A stretch of DNA of 64,000 bases from Streptomyces sp. NBC_01198 (GTDB lineage Bacteria; Actinomycetota; Actinomycetes; Streptomycetales; Streptomycetaceae). Position numbers and translations under genes: made by a program. The notes below the pieces were generated by a model. It searched no databases, was not told the origin of the DNA, and saw nothing but the letters and a program-made list of their open reading frames with translations. Each line of letters begins with the position of its first letter. Positions within the stretch are counted from its first letter, which is position 1. Positions 1 through 7,482 of this stretch are shown here, in pieces. Where the stretch lies: assembly GCF_036010485.1 (NCBI RefSeq), contig NZ_CP108568.1, positions 4,161,001 through 4,225,000 on the forward strand. The letters are read 5' to 3'.

Positions 1-79
1 CCGCGGGGACCGGCTCCGTCGCCGAGGTCAGGACGACGCAGCAGTGCAGGGCCCACTCGACTCCACCGGACAACTTCAT
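1..79 (-). CDS. Rrf2-family transcriptional regulator, N-terminal fragment (runs off the window)
   Basis: Reading the complement from an ATG at 79, the first 26 codons give MKLSGGVEWALHCCVVL and then TSATEPVPA. This matches the start of Rrf2-family winged-helix DNA-binding regulators, which typically open with MKLS.GVEWALH. The gene continues beyond position 1, so its length and any Fe-S or sensor cysteines cannot be judged. It is divergent from the NAD(P)-binding protein gene at 233, and a dyad symmetry lies between them. By the usual logic of such pairs it probably represses itself and that gene. The family call rests on a short stretch but the match is distinctive. Confidence 0.75.
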   Translation of the reverse strand, partial: MKLSGGVEWALHCCVVLTSATEPVPA

Positions 80-102
80 CGGGCTCGCACTCCCTCCGCT
101 TG

Positions 103-152
103 ACTCGGACAAAGACTATCCGACTATTATCCCGGATAAGAAGTGTCCGAGT
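103..152. promoter_or_regulatory. Interrupted inverted repeats between divergent Rrf2 regulator and oxidoreductase
   Basis: The arms ACTCGGAC (103-110) and GTCCGAGT (145-152) are perfect inverted repeats. Inside them TATCCG (118-123) and CGGATA (133-138) form a second dyad. The centre is unusually AT-rich for this genome (ACTATTATCC). This is what an autoregulatory operator plus promoter would look like. The assignment to the Rrf2 protein is inferred from position only. Confidence 0.55.
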
Positions 153-232
153 TACGGAGGCGCGTCCTCCCTCGATTCCGGCATGCCCGGCGCCACGCGG
201 TGTGCGGCATGCCGCGAAAGGTGGCAGACATC

Positions 233-973
233 ATGAAGTTCACCGTCATCGGCGGTACCGGGCTGATCGGCTCGCAGGTGGTCAGGTCGCTGGCCGACGC
301 CGGGCACGAGGCGGTGCCTGCGGCGCTGTCCACCGGGGTCGACCTGATCAGCGGGCAGGGGGTGAGCGAGGCGGTCGCGGGCGCGGACGTCGTGGTCAAC
401 CTGGCGAACTCGCCGACCTTCGACGAGGCGTCGCTGGACTTCTTCCGCACCTCGATGGGCAACCTGCTCGCGGCGGGGGAGAAGGCCGGGGTCGGGCACC
501 AGGTCATCCTGTCGATCGTCGGCGTGGACCAGGTGCCCGAGCTGGACTACTACCGCGCCAAGGCGCTCCAGGAGGAGCTGCTCCAGCAGGGCCCGACGCC
601 GTACTCGATCGTCCGCGTCACGCAGTTCTTCGAGTTCATGGACGCGGTGCTGTCCTGGACCTCGGACGCGGAGACCGTGCGGCTTCCGGCGACCCGGATC
701 CAGCCGATCGCGGCCGCCGACGTGGCCGCCGCGGTCGTCGAGGTCGCCACCGGCGCGCCGCTGCGGGGGATCCGCAACGTCGCGGGCCCGGACGTCTTCC
801 CGCTCAACGAGCTGGGCGAGGTCACGCTGGCGGCGCAGGGGGACGGCAGGCCCGTCGTCATCGACGACCAGGCCGGGATGTTCGCCGCGGTCAACGGTGA
901 CGTGCTCCTCGGGGGGCCGGACGCGCACCTGGCGCCGACGCACTACCAGGACTGGCTCAGCCGGTCCCGCTGA
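233..973 (+). CDS. NAD(P)-binding / SDR-family oxidoreductase (NmrA-like)
   Basis: The protein has 246 residues from the ATG at 233. It begins with beta strand MKFTVIGGTGLIGSQVV, which carries the GxxGxxG dinucleotide-binding motif of atypical SDR/NmrA proteins (residues about 7-12). The body (ILSIVGVDQVPELDYYRAK) has the YxxxK arrangement seen in extended SDRs, although NmrA-like members are often not true dehydrogenases. I chose the ATG at 233 over an in-frame ATG at 209 because the Rossmann strand starts there and AAGGTGG lies upstream. It is probably co-controlled with the divergent Rrf2 regulator; redox or electrophile stress is a plausible setting. The substrate is unknown. Confidence 0.85.
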   Translation: MKFTVIGGTGLIGSQVVRSLADAGHEAVPAALSTGVDLISGQGVSEAVAGADVVVNLANSPTFDEASLDFFRTSMGNLLAAGEKAGVGHQVILSIVGVDQVPELDYYRAKALQEELLQQGPTPYSIVRVTQFFEFMDAVLSWTSDAETVRLPATRIQPIAAADVAAAVVEVATGAPLRGIRNVAGPDVFPLNELGEVTLAAQGDGRPVVIDDQAGMFAAVNGDVLLGGPDAHLAPTHYQDWLSRSR

Positions 974-1124
974 CGGCCCCGCCGCATGCCACAAAAACGG
1001 TCATTGTGGAGGTTTGTCGACAGATCGTCACGCGTGCGAGGGAATTGGATCAATCGGGGGCGTTCGGTGCGGATGTGCTGGGCAAGTCTGGATTCGGCGA
1101 CGCCGTCGGAAGTCGGAAGTACAG

Positions 1125-1150
1125 GTGGAGCGGCCGGCCGGCCGCTCCAC
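1125..1150. repeat. 26-bp perfect palindrome upstream of a small secreted protein gene
   Basis: Two 13-nt half sites (GTGGAGCGGCCGG and its exact complement) abut without a spacer, 50 nt before the ATG at 1201. This could be a dimeric operator or a 5'-UTR hairpin. A terminator of the preceding gene is less likely because it lies 150 nt past that stop codon. Confidence 0.5.
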
Positions 1151-1200
1151 CGCAGACAGCAGGTCCGAGTCCGCAATTCAGTCCCCTGGGAGGGAACACC

Positions 1201-1506
1201 ATGGCAAGCATCCGTACCGTCCGTGTCCTGGCCGCCGTGGCCGCGCTGCCCGTCGCGGCGCTGCTGTTCGCCGGCACCGCCGCGGCTGACGACGGGTCGT
1301 TCGCGGGTGACCACTCGAACGCGACGGTGGTGAGCAACTCCGGTGGCAACGTCGGCGGCGGCAACTTCGGCAACGTGACGACGACCCAGCAGGCCGCCAC
1401 CGGCGCCGGCGCGTCGAACCAGAACAACACGGCGAGCGTGGCCGGCGCCGGCTTCACCGCCATCGGCCAGAACACGGCCAACGTCCACTTCTCACCGCTC
1501 TGGTGA
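1201..1506 (+). CDS. Small secreted Asn/Gly-rich protein
   Basis: The protein has 101 residues, with a signal peptide of about 30 (MASIRTVRVLAAVAALPVAA, ending in an AAA-type cleavage site before DDGSF). The mature part is about 70 residues, rich in Asn, Gly, Ser and Thr (NSGGNVGGGNFGNVTTTQQ) and without cysteine. GGGAGG 9 nt upstream supports the ATG at 1201. The composition recalls amyloid or surface peptides of streptomycetes, but it lacks the chaplin motif and paired cysteines and is not a rodlin. I do not recognise a named family. The gene stands alone with its own terminator-like hairpin. Confidence 0.8.
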   Translation: MASIRTVRVLAAVAALPVAALLFAGTAAADDGSFAGDHSNATVVSNSGGNVGGGNFGNVTTTQQAATGAGASNQNNTASVAGAGFTAIGQNTANVHFSPLW

Positions 1507-1515
1507 CCCTCCGGA

Positions 1516-1543
1516 GGCCCCGGCCCTGTGACGTTCCGGGGCC
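1516..1543 (+). terminator. Hairpin after small secreted protein
   Basis: Arms GGCCCCGG (1516-1523) and CCGGGGCC (1536-1543) enclose a 12-nt loop, starting 10 nt past the stop codon at 1506. There is no U tract, as is usual for actinobacterial terminators. Confidence 0.5.
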
Positions 1544-1589
1544 CCGGTGCCCGCGCGCTGAGGACGCGCCGGCCGGCTGAATCCGGCCA

Positions 1590-1625
1590 GGGCGCGCGAC
1601 GGTATCCCCGTGCCGTCGCGCGCCC
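1590..1625. terminator. Strong 13-bp hairpin in the gap before the DUF1906 gene
   Basis: Arms GGGCGCGCGACGG (1590-1602) and its exact complement (1613-1625) are separated by TATCCCCGTG. It is probably a transcriptional block between the two flanking genes; a role in the leader of the downstream gene cannot be excluded. Confidence 0.5.
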
Positions 1626-1764
1626 GCCGTGGTATCCGCTGCCTCGGTGATCGTTGTCCACAGGCTGTGGACAGTCCTGGACGCTGCTCCGGAAGGCCGT
1701 CGCGGACGGGTGTGCGGCGGCGTGTCTGCGCGGCGCGGGGCCGCTCGCCACGTTCACTCGCTGA

Positions 1765-2625
1765 ATGAGCAAAAAAAGTATTCTTATCCGTTATGTCCGC
1801 CGCCTGCTCGCCGGCACCCTGACCCTGACCGGGGTGCTCCTTCCCGTGGCGAGTGCCGCCGCGGAGTCCGGCGCCGCCGGTGCGAACCGGGGGGACACCG
1901 CACCCCGTATTTTCCAGGGTCGCGGGTTCGACACCTGCCAGGCCCCCGATCTGGCGACGATGCGGGCGTGGCGCGCGTCGTCCGCCTATCGCGCCGTCGG
2001 GATCTATTTCGGCGGCCGGGCGCGGGCCTGCAAGAGCCAGCTCCATCTGACCGCCGACTGGGTGCGCCAGACCACCGACGCGGGGTGGAGCCTGCTGCCG
2101 ATCTACGTCGGCTCGCAGAGCCCGTGCGTCAGCGGCTCCAACAAGAATCCCTACCGCATCGACCCTGCGCAGGCGGCGACGCAGGGCGGCACCGAGGGGG
2201 AGGACGCGGTCAGCAGCGCCGACGCGCTCGGCCTGGGCAGGGGCAGCGCGCTCTACCTCGACATGGAGTCGTACAACATCGGCGACTCGGACTGCGCCGA
2301 CGCGACGCTGACCTTCGTGCGCGGCTGGGACCGCCAGGTGCGGGCGGCCGGTTATCTGGCCGGCTTCTACAGCAGCGCCGACTCCGGCATCAAGCACATC
2401 GAGACCGCCCGCAGGGCCGGTGTCGCCGACCTGCCGGACGTCGTCTGGTACGCCCGCTGGGGCGTCAGCGCGACGCTGACCGACGAGCCGGCGCTGAGCG
2501 ACGACGCCTGGGCGTCGCACGCGCGAATCCACCAGTACACCGGCAGCGTCACCGAGTCGTACGGCGGCAAGAAGCTGTCCATCGACCGCGACCTGATCGA
2601 CGCCCCGGTCGCCGTCGTCGGCTGA
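1765..2625 (+). CDS. Secreted DUF1906 protein (Rv2525c-like, glycoside-hydrolase-like TIM barrel)
   Basis: The protein has 286 residues. A signal peptide occupies about 1-35 (KK and RR in the n-region, hydrophobic LLAGTLTLTGVLLPVASAAA). The mature domain begins GRGFDTCQAPDLATMRAWR, typical of DUF1906. It contains AVGIYFGGRARAC, LLPIYVGSQSPC and an acidic LYLDMESYNIGDSDC stretch at the barrel's presumed active site. Four or more cysteines suggest disulfides in the secreted form. The DUF1906 fold resembles glycoside hydrolases, and the M. tuberculosis relative Rv2525c is linked to cell-wall maintenance; the substrate is unknown. The first 11 codons (AGC AAA AAA AGT ATT CTT ATC CGT TAT) are strikingly AT-rich compared with the rest, and no Shine-Dalgarno is visible before the ATG. 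Confidence 0.85.
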   Translation: MSKKSILIRYVRRLLAGTLTLTGVLLPVASAAAESGAAGANRGDTAPRIFQGRGFDTCQAPDLATMRAWRASSAYRAVGIYFGGRARACKSQLHLTADWVRQTTDAGWSLLPIYVGSQSPCVSGSNKNPYRIDPAQAATQGGTEGEDAVSSADALGLGRGSALYLDMESYNIGDSDCADATLTFVRGWDRQVRAAGYLAGFYSSADSGIKHIETARRAGVADLPDVVWYARWGVSATLTDEPALSDDAWASHARIHQYTGSVTESYGGKKLSIDRDLIDAPVAVVG

Positions 2626-2713
2626 CGCCGAGGGCGGCGCACGTACCGCTCCGGGAGCGGCCCGCGGGCGGACGACTGATCCCGCGGGCCTACTTCCCCG
2701 ACCGCCGCGGTGA

Positions 2714-2801
2714 CGACCTCAGGTGTATCCCCTGCGGGACGCGGGCGGGTGGCTCCCCCCTCGGGGGGTGGGGAGAGCCCCCTCCCTACGACCTGAGAGG
2801 G
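2714..2801. promoter_or_regulatory. Dyad-rich leader upstream of SigE-family sigma gene
   Basis: Near-inverted elements CCTCAGGT (about 2717) and ACCTGAGAGG (about 2792) flank a GC-rich hairpin (GGCTCCCCCC and GGGGTGGGGAGAGCC, about 2751-2780). The segment lies 60-150 nt before the sigma factor start. The function is unknown; an operator or attenuator is a guess. Confidence 0.3.
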
Positions 2802-2849
2802 ATCTCTTTTCGGCACCTGCGGCCGATCCGCTGAGGGCCCCGCGCCTCC

Positions 2850-2855
2850 TAGCGT
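2850..2855 (+). promoter_or_regulatory. -10 element of a probable leaderless promoter (sigma factor gene)
   Basis: TAGCGT ends 6 nt before the ATG at 2862. This places the start of transcription at or next to the start codon. The only GGAG is too close to the ATG to act as a ribosome-binding site. Confidence 0.45.
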
Positions 2856-2861
2856 GGAGCC

Positions 2862-3386
2862 ATGACCACGCCTGTGTGCACCAGCGCCAGCACGAAGCAG
2901 TTCACCACCTACGTACGCTCCAAGGGCCCGACGCTGCTGCGCACCGCGCGCTCCCTGACCCCCAACCCGGCCGACGCGGAGGACCTGCTGCAGACCGCGC
3001 TGACCAAGACCTATCTGGCCTGGGACCGGATCGACGACCACCGGGCGGTCGACGGTTACGTCCGGCGCACCCTGGTCAACACCAGGACCTCGCAGTGGCG
3101 CAAGCGCAAGGTCGACGAGTTCAGCACCGACGAGCTGCCCGAGCCGGCGGCGGGCGGCGTCCCCGACCTGACCGAGCAGCAGGCGCAGCGCGACGCCCTT
3201 TTGCGCGCGATAGCCCGGCTCCCGCCGCGCCAACGCGCCATGGTGGTGCTCCGCTACTACGAGGACATGAGCGAGGTGCAGACCGCGGAGGCGATGGGTG
3301 TCTCGGTCGGCACCGTCAAGAGCGCGGTCTCGCGCGCGCTCGGGAAGCTGCGCGACGATCCCGAGCTGGAGCTGGGCGTGGGCTGA
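2862..3386 (+). CDS. SigE-family ECF RNA polymerase sigma factor
   Basis: The protein has 174 residues. Region sigma2 is about 12-80 (LLRTARSLTPNPADAEDLLQTALTKTYLAWDRI, then the -10-contacting VDGYVRRTLVNTR). Region sigma4 is about 108-165 (LPPRQRAMVVLRYYEDMSEVQTAEAMGVSVGTVKSAVSRAL), with the helix-turn-helix contacting the -35 element. Order and length fit the actinobacterial sigma-E family of small ECF factors. No anti-sigma or cognate membrane gene is next to it; the following gene is an acyl-CoA ligase. The regulon and signal cannot be inferred. Promoter and start appear leaderless (TAGCGT 6 nt before ATG). Confidence 0.9.
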   Translation: MTTPVCTSASTKQFTTYVRSKGPTLLRTARSLTPNPADAEDLLQTALTKTYLAWDRIDDHRAVDGYVRRTLVNTRTSQWRKRKVDEFSTDELPEPAAGGVPDLTEQQAQRDALLRAIARLPPRQRAMVVLRYYEDMSEVQTAEAMGVSVGTVKSAVSRALGKLRDDPELELGVG

Positions 3387-3557
3387 GCCAGGCCCGACGC
3401 GCCCCGCGCCGACCGGAGTCGGCCCGCGCCGTCCCCGACGCGGCCCGCAGCGGTCCGGCGCCACATGACGCCCGCCGCAGGTCCGGGTGCGCGCCGGGCC
3501 CCGGTCCTGGCACCGCACGCGCGGACGGGTCCGCGGCGGCGGCCCCGCGGGTAGTGA

Positions 3558-3573
3558 CATACCACCCGGTATG
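3558..3573. promoter_or_regulatory. Palindrome upstream of acyl-CoA ligase, probable operator
   Basis: CATACC-ACCC-GGTATG is a perfect 6-bp inverted repeat with a 4-nt spacer, about 60 nt before the ligase start and in an AT-richer stretch. The layout is typical of TetR-type operators controlling fatty-acid genes, but no such regulator is nearby. Confidence 0.45.
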
Positions 3574-3630
3574 CCAGCACAATCGCGGGGTACCACCTCG
3601 CCGACCTCACGTAGCCGCCGGAGGCCCGCT

Positions 3631-5280
3631 GTGCTGAGCACCATGCAGGACGTACCGCTGACCGTGACCCGCATCCTCCTGCACGGGACCGTGGTGCACG
3701 GCAGGTCCCGGGTGACGACCTGGACCGGCGAGGGCGAACCGCACCGCCGCACCTTCCGTGAGGTGGGCGGGCGGGCGGTGCGGCTGGCGAACGCGCTGCG
3801 CGAGGGGCTCGGGGTCTCCGAGGGCGACCGGGTCGCCACCCTCATGTGGAACAACGCCGAGCACCTGGAGGCGTATCTCGCCATCCCGTCGATGGGCTCG
3901 GTGCTGCACACCCTGAATCTGCGGCTGCCCGCCGACCAGCTGGTGTGGATCGTCAACCACGCCGCCGACCGGGTCGTCCTGGTCAACGGCTCGCTGCTGC
4001 CCCTGCTCGCACCGCTGCTGCCGCGCATGGAGCCGCTGGAGCACATCGTGGTCGTCGGCCCCGGCGATCTGGCCCTGCTGGACGGCTGCCGCCCGGCGGT
4101 GCACGACTACGAGGAGCTGCTGGCCGACCGCCCGGACACCTACGCCTGGCCCGAGCTGGACGAACGCAGCGCGGCCGCCATGTGCTACACCTCCGGGACC
4201 ACCGGCGACCCGAAGGGCGTGGTCTACTCGCACCGCTCGGTCTACCTGCACTCGTTGCAGGTGAACTCGGCGGAGTCGATGGGGCTGACCGACCACGACA
4301 CGACCCTGCCGGTCGTCCCGATGTTCCACGTCAACTCCTGGGGCCTGCCGCACGCGGCCTTCATGAGCGGGGTCAACCTGCTGATGCCGGACCGCTTCCT
4401 GCAGCCGGCGCCGCTCGCCGAGATGATCGAGAGCGAGCGGCCCACCCACGCCGCCGCCGTGCCGACGATATGGCAGGGCCTGCTGGCGGAGCTGACCGCG
4501 AAGCCGCGCGACGTCAGCTCGCTCAAGCGGGTGACGATCGGCGGTTCGGCCTGCCCGCCGGCGCTGATGAAGGCCTTCGACGAGCAGCTGGGCGTGCAGC
4601 TCTGCCACGCCTGGGGCATGACGGAGACCTCCCCGCTCGGCACGGTGGCACTGCCGCCCGCCGGCGTCACCGACGAGGAGGAGTGGGCGTACCGCATCAC
4701 CCAGGGCCGTTTCCCGGCCTCGGTCGAGCCGCGGCTGATCGGGCCCGACGGCACGGAGATGCCGTGGGACAACGAGTCGGCGGGCGAGCTGGAGGTACGC
4801 GGCCCGTGGATCGCCGGGTCGTACTACGGCGGCGCGGGCGCCGACCCGCTCCGGCCCGAGGACAAGTTCAGCCCGGACGGCTGGCTGCGGACGGGCGACG
4901 TCGGCGTCATCTCACCGGACGGCTACCTCACCCTGACCGACCGGGCCAAGGACGTGATCAAGTCGGGCGGCGAGTGGATCTCGTCGGTCGAGCTGGAGAA
5001 CGAGCTGATGGCGCACCCCGATGTGGCCGAGGCGGCGGTGGTGGCCGTCCCCGACGAGCGGTGGGGCGAGCGGCCGCTGGCCACCGTCGTGCTGGTGGAC
5101 GGCGCGACGACCGGCTACGCCGAGCTGTACGACTTCCTCGCCGGCCGGATCGCCCGCTGGCAGGTCCCTGAGCGCTGGGCGATCATCCCGACGGTCCCGA
5201 AGACCAGCGTCGGCAAGTTCGACAAGAAGGTGATCCGCAAGTCCTACGCGGACGGCGAGCTGGACGTCACGCAGCTGTGA
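3631..5280 (+). CDS. Fatty acid--CoA ligase (AMP-binding, acyl-CoA synthetase)
   Basis: The protein has 549 residues from the GTG at 3631, chosen because GGAGG lies 7 nt upstream. The encoded start (LSTMQDVPLTVTRILLHG) matches the usual actinobacterial medium/long-chain ligases. ANL-superfamily motifs are in order: CYTSGTTGDPKGV (P-loop, about residue 187), GMTETSPLG (about 330), GWLRTGDVG (about 417), LTDRAKDVIKSGGEWIS hinge (about 433), and KTSVGKFDKK with the C-terminal catalytic lysine (about 528). It activates a carboxylic acid as adenylate and transfers it to CoA in the cytoplasm; a medium or long chain is most likely. It stands alone, behind a palindromic operator candidate. Confidence 0.92.
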   Translation: MLSTMQDVPLTVTRILLHGTVVHGRSRVTTWTGEGEPHRRTFREVGGRAVRLANALREGLGVSEGDRVATLMWNNAEHLEAYLAIPSMGSVLHTLNLRLPADQLVWIVNHAADRVVLVNGSLLPLLAPLLPRMEPLEHIVVVGPGDLALLDGCRPAVHDYEELLADRPDTYAWPELDERSAAAMCYTSGTTGDPKGVVYSHRSVYLHSLQVNSAESMGLTDHDTTLPVVPMFHVNSWGLPHAAFMSGVNLLMPDRFLQPAPLAEMIESERPTHAAAVPTIWQGLLAELTAKPRDVSSLKRVTIGGSACPPALMKAFDEQLGVQLCHAWGMTETSPLGTVALPPAGVTDEEEWAYRITQGRFPASVEPRLIGPDGTEMPWDNESAGELEVRGPWIAGSYYGGAGADPLRPEDKFSPDGWLRTGDVGVISPDGYLTLTDRAKDVIKSGGEWISSVELENELMAHPDVAEAAVVAVPDERWGERPLATVVLVDGATTGYAELYDFLAGRIARWQVPERWAIIPTVPKTSVGKFDKKVIRKSYADGELDVTQL

Positions 5281-5385
5281 GGCCGCTCCGCGGGCCGTCC
5301 CGCGGCCATCGCCGCGACGGCCCCGCAACCCGTACCAGCCCCGCGACCCGTACCAGCCCCACACGCATCACCGGCGCCGCCCGCC

Positions 5386-7482
5386 CTACAGCCCCGCCCC
5401 CGGGTCCGCGAGGTCCTGGATGTCCGGCAGGTACGGCAGCAGGAATTCGCTGATCTCCGCCTCGATCGCGGTCAGCTCGCGCTCGAACGCGTAGAGCTGG
5501 CTGCGGGCCGCGAGCTTGCTCTGCTCGTCCTGCCTGCTGCCCTGCACATTGCGCCGCACCCCGCCGATCAGCTCCTCAAGGCGGGCCTTCAGCGCGAGCG
5601 AGACCCCCCGCCACACCTCGCGCAGATCGTGGGTGCGGCTGCTGGCGTACTCCTTCGCCGAGGTCGCCGCCGAATGCCGCATCTGCTCGGCGAAGGCGTC
5701 CGCCGCCCGCCCGCGCAGCTTGCCGCCGGAGAGCACCAGCGAAGCCGCCGCCATCAGCGGGCCGAGCGCGGCCCCGATCGCCAGCGTCACCCCCAGCGGC
5801 GGCAGCGAGAAGCCCAGCGCGATCAGCCCGGCCGCGGTCGCCGCCGACAGCCCGCCGCCGGCCGCGGCGCCCGCGCCCGCCCCGGCGACCAGGACGGATC
5901 CGGGCCGCAGCCGCAGCGGCACCCCGTCGAGCACCCCGCGGCCGCCGGCCTGCTCGCCCACCGACGTGGCGAGCATCCGCAGCAGGTAGCCGGGTACGGT
6001 CCCGACGGCCGTACCGGTCAGCTCGCTGTGCAGCACCTCGAAGGCGGCCTCGTGCTCGCGCAGCAGCGGGTCGAGCCTGGTGATCAGCTTCTCCTGGTGG
6101 TCGGCGATCAGCGGCTCGATCGTCTCGGTGCAGAAGATCTGCATACGGCGCTGCAGGATGCTGCGGTAGCCGTCGAAGATCTTCCTGACCATCGTCTCGC
6201 GGCCCTCCCTGGTCAGCCGCTGGCCGAGCGCGTCGAGCCAGGGGCTGTGCTGGGAGGTCCAGCCCGGCACCTGCTCGCTCAGGCTGACCAGGAAGTCGGT
6301 CAGGGCGATCCTGATCCGGTGCTCGACGTCGATGATCCATTCCTCGATGTGCTCCCGGATCTGCGCGACATTGTGCTGCAACTGGTCCTGGGTGCTCTGG
6401 CTCTGTTCGAGCATGGCGCGCAGCCGCTCCGCGGACTGGTCGAGGATGCTGCTCTCGTTGTGCAGCCGGCCGCGCAGCCCGACGGCGTTGTAGCGGAGGT
6501 ATTCGGCGAGCCGCAGCAGCTTGACGCGGGCCGCGTCCTGGAGGCAGAACAACTCCAGGGCACGCTCGAACGAACCTATCCCCGAGGCGCGTTCGAGCTC
6601 GGCGTCGCTGTCGAGCCGGGAGCGCAGCGCGTCCCGGGCGCTGACGAAGAAGACGTTCACGGCGGAGAAGCCGCCGTAGGCGGCGCCGACCTGGGCGACC
6701 GTGCTGCGGCAGCGGCTGATGACCTCGGCCTGCTCGTCATCAGGGACGTGGTCGAACTTGTTCACCACGAAGAAGACGTCGCGGTGGCCCAGTTGCAGCA
6801 CATGGCCCAGGTAGTGCTGGGTCTCGTGGGTGCTGAACGGGCGGTTGGCGTCGGTGACGTAGACGACCGCGTCGACCTGTTCGAGGAAGCTCAGGGTGAC
6901 CAGTTCGCGCTCCGGGCTCTCGTTGACGCCCGCGGAGTCGACGATCTCGACGGAGTTGGTGAGCAGTTCGAGCTGCTGGGAGACCACGGCCAGCGCGAAC
7001 GCCGGCTCGCGCGGCTCACCGACCGCGTCGAACTGCAGCGTCACCTCGCGCTTGAACTCCTCGATGCCGACGACCGTCGGGCCGCCCCTGCGGTCGGCGG
7101 TGCGGTAGAGCTCGGCCTTCTCCGTCTCGCCCCAGCGCAGCATCGTGGTGAAGGCGGTCGCCGGATTCGCCTTGGCGGGCAGCAGGTTCTTGCCGAGCAT
7201 GGCGTTGATAAGGGTGCTCTTGCCGCTGCTGAACTCGCCGAGCACCATGATCCGGAACGTCTCCCGTTCCAGCGCGCTGCCGGTGCGGGTGAGTTGCTGC
7301 AGCCGCAGGTCGCCGTCGCTGCCGCCGGTCAGCCGGGCCGACTCCTCGGCGACCCGCCGGATCTTCAGGTAGATCTGCCGCAGTTCGCCGATCCTGGTCT
7401 GCCAGCCGTCGAAACGGCCGGAGTCGCCGTTCGCGCGGTTCGCGCGGTTCGCGCGGTTCGCGCCGTTCGCGTTGTGGTGCAT
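5386..7482 (-). CDS. Dynamin-like GTPase with membrane hairpin (DynA/DynB-type, distal gene)
   Basis: The protein has 698 residues. A G-domain follows a short variable N-terminus: P-loop GEFSSGKST (82-90), G3 DSAGVNES, and G4 NKFD with a canonical aspartate. A long helical stalk follows (HNESSILDQSAERLRAMLEQSQ and on), then a Gly/Ala-rich hydrophobic hairpin (about 530-587), then a helical C-terminus. This is the layout of bacterial dynamin-like proteins. The ATG overlaps the stop codon of the upstream GTPase by one base (TGATG), so the two are translationally coupled. In Streptomyces, paired dynamin-like proteins stabilise FtsZ rings during sporulation septation; this pair may be that system, but I cannot confirm orthology. 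The N-terminus carries an NRA repeat coded by 9-nt units. Confidence 0.85.
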   Translation of the reverse strand: MHHNANGANRANRANRANGDSGRFDGWQTRIGELRQIYLKIRRVAEESARLTGGSDGDLRLQQLTRTGSALERETFRIMVLGEFSSGKSTLINAMLGKNLLPAKANPATAFTTMLRWGETEKAELYRTADRRGGPTVVGIEEFKREVTLQFDAVGEPREPAFALAVVSQQLELLTNSVEIVDSAGVNESPERELVTLSFLEQVDAVVYVTDANRPFSTHETQHYLGHVLQLGHRDVFFVVNKFDHVPDDEQAEVISRCRSTVAQVGAAYGGFSAVNVFFVSARDALRSRLDSDAELERASGIGSFERALELFCLQDAARVKLLRLAEYLRYNAVGLRGRLHNESSILDQSAERLRAMLEQSQSTQDQLQHNVAQIREHIEEWIIDVEHRIRIALTDFLVSLSEQVPGWTSQHSPWLDALGQRLTREGRETMVRKIFDGYRSILQRRMQIFCTETIEPLIADHQEKLITRLDPLLREHEAAFEVLHSELTGTAVGTVPGYLLRMLATSVGEQAGGRGVLDGVPLRLRPGSVLVAGAGAGAAAGGGLSAATAAGLIALGFSLPPLGVTLAIGAALGPLMAAASLVLSGGKLRGRAADAFAEQMRHSAATSAKEYASSRTHDLREVWRGVSLALKARLEELIGGVRRNVQGSRQDEQSKLAARSQLYAFERELTAIEAEISEFLLPYLPDIQDLADPGAGL
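7428..7474. repeat. 9-bp microsatellite-like repeat in the dynamin-like gene start
   Basis: About five near-identical GTTCGCGCG units, on the complement of the coding strand, encode Asn-Arg-Ala repeats at residues 4-18. Copy number is likely to vary between strains because slippage by one unit keeps the frame. Confidence 0.6.

Noticed and set aside
3631..5280. Stand-alone adenylation domain of a non-ribosomal peptide cluster
   Set aside because: Motifs and length fit fatty acyl-CoA ligases; no carrier or condensation domains are near.
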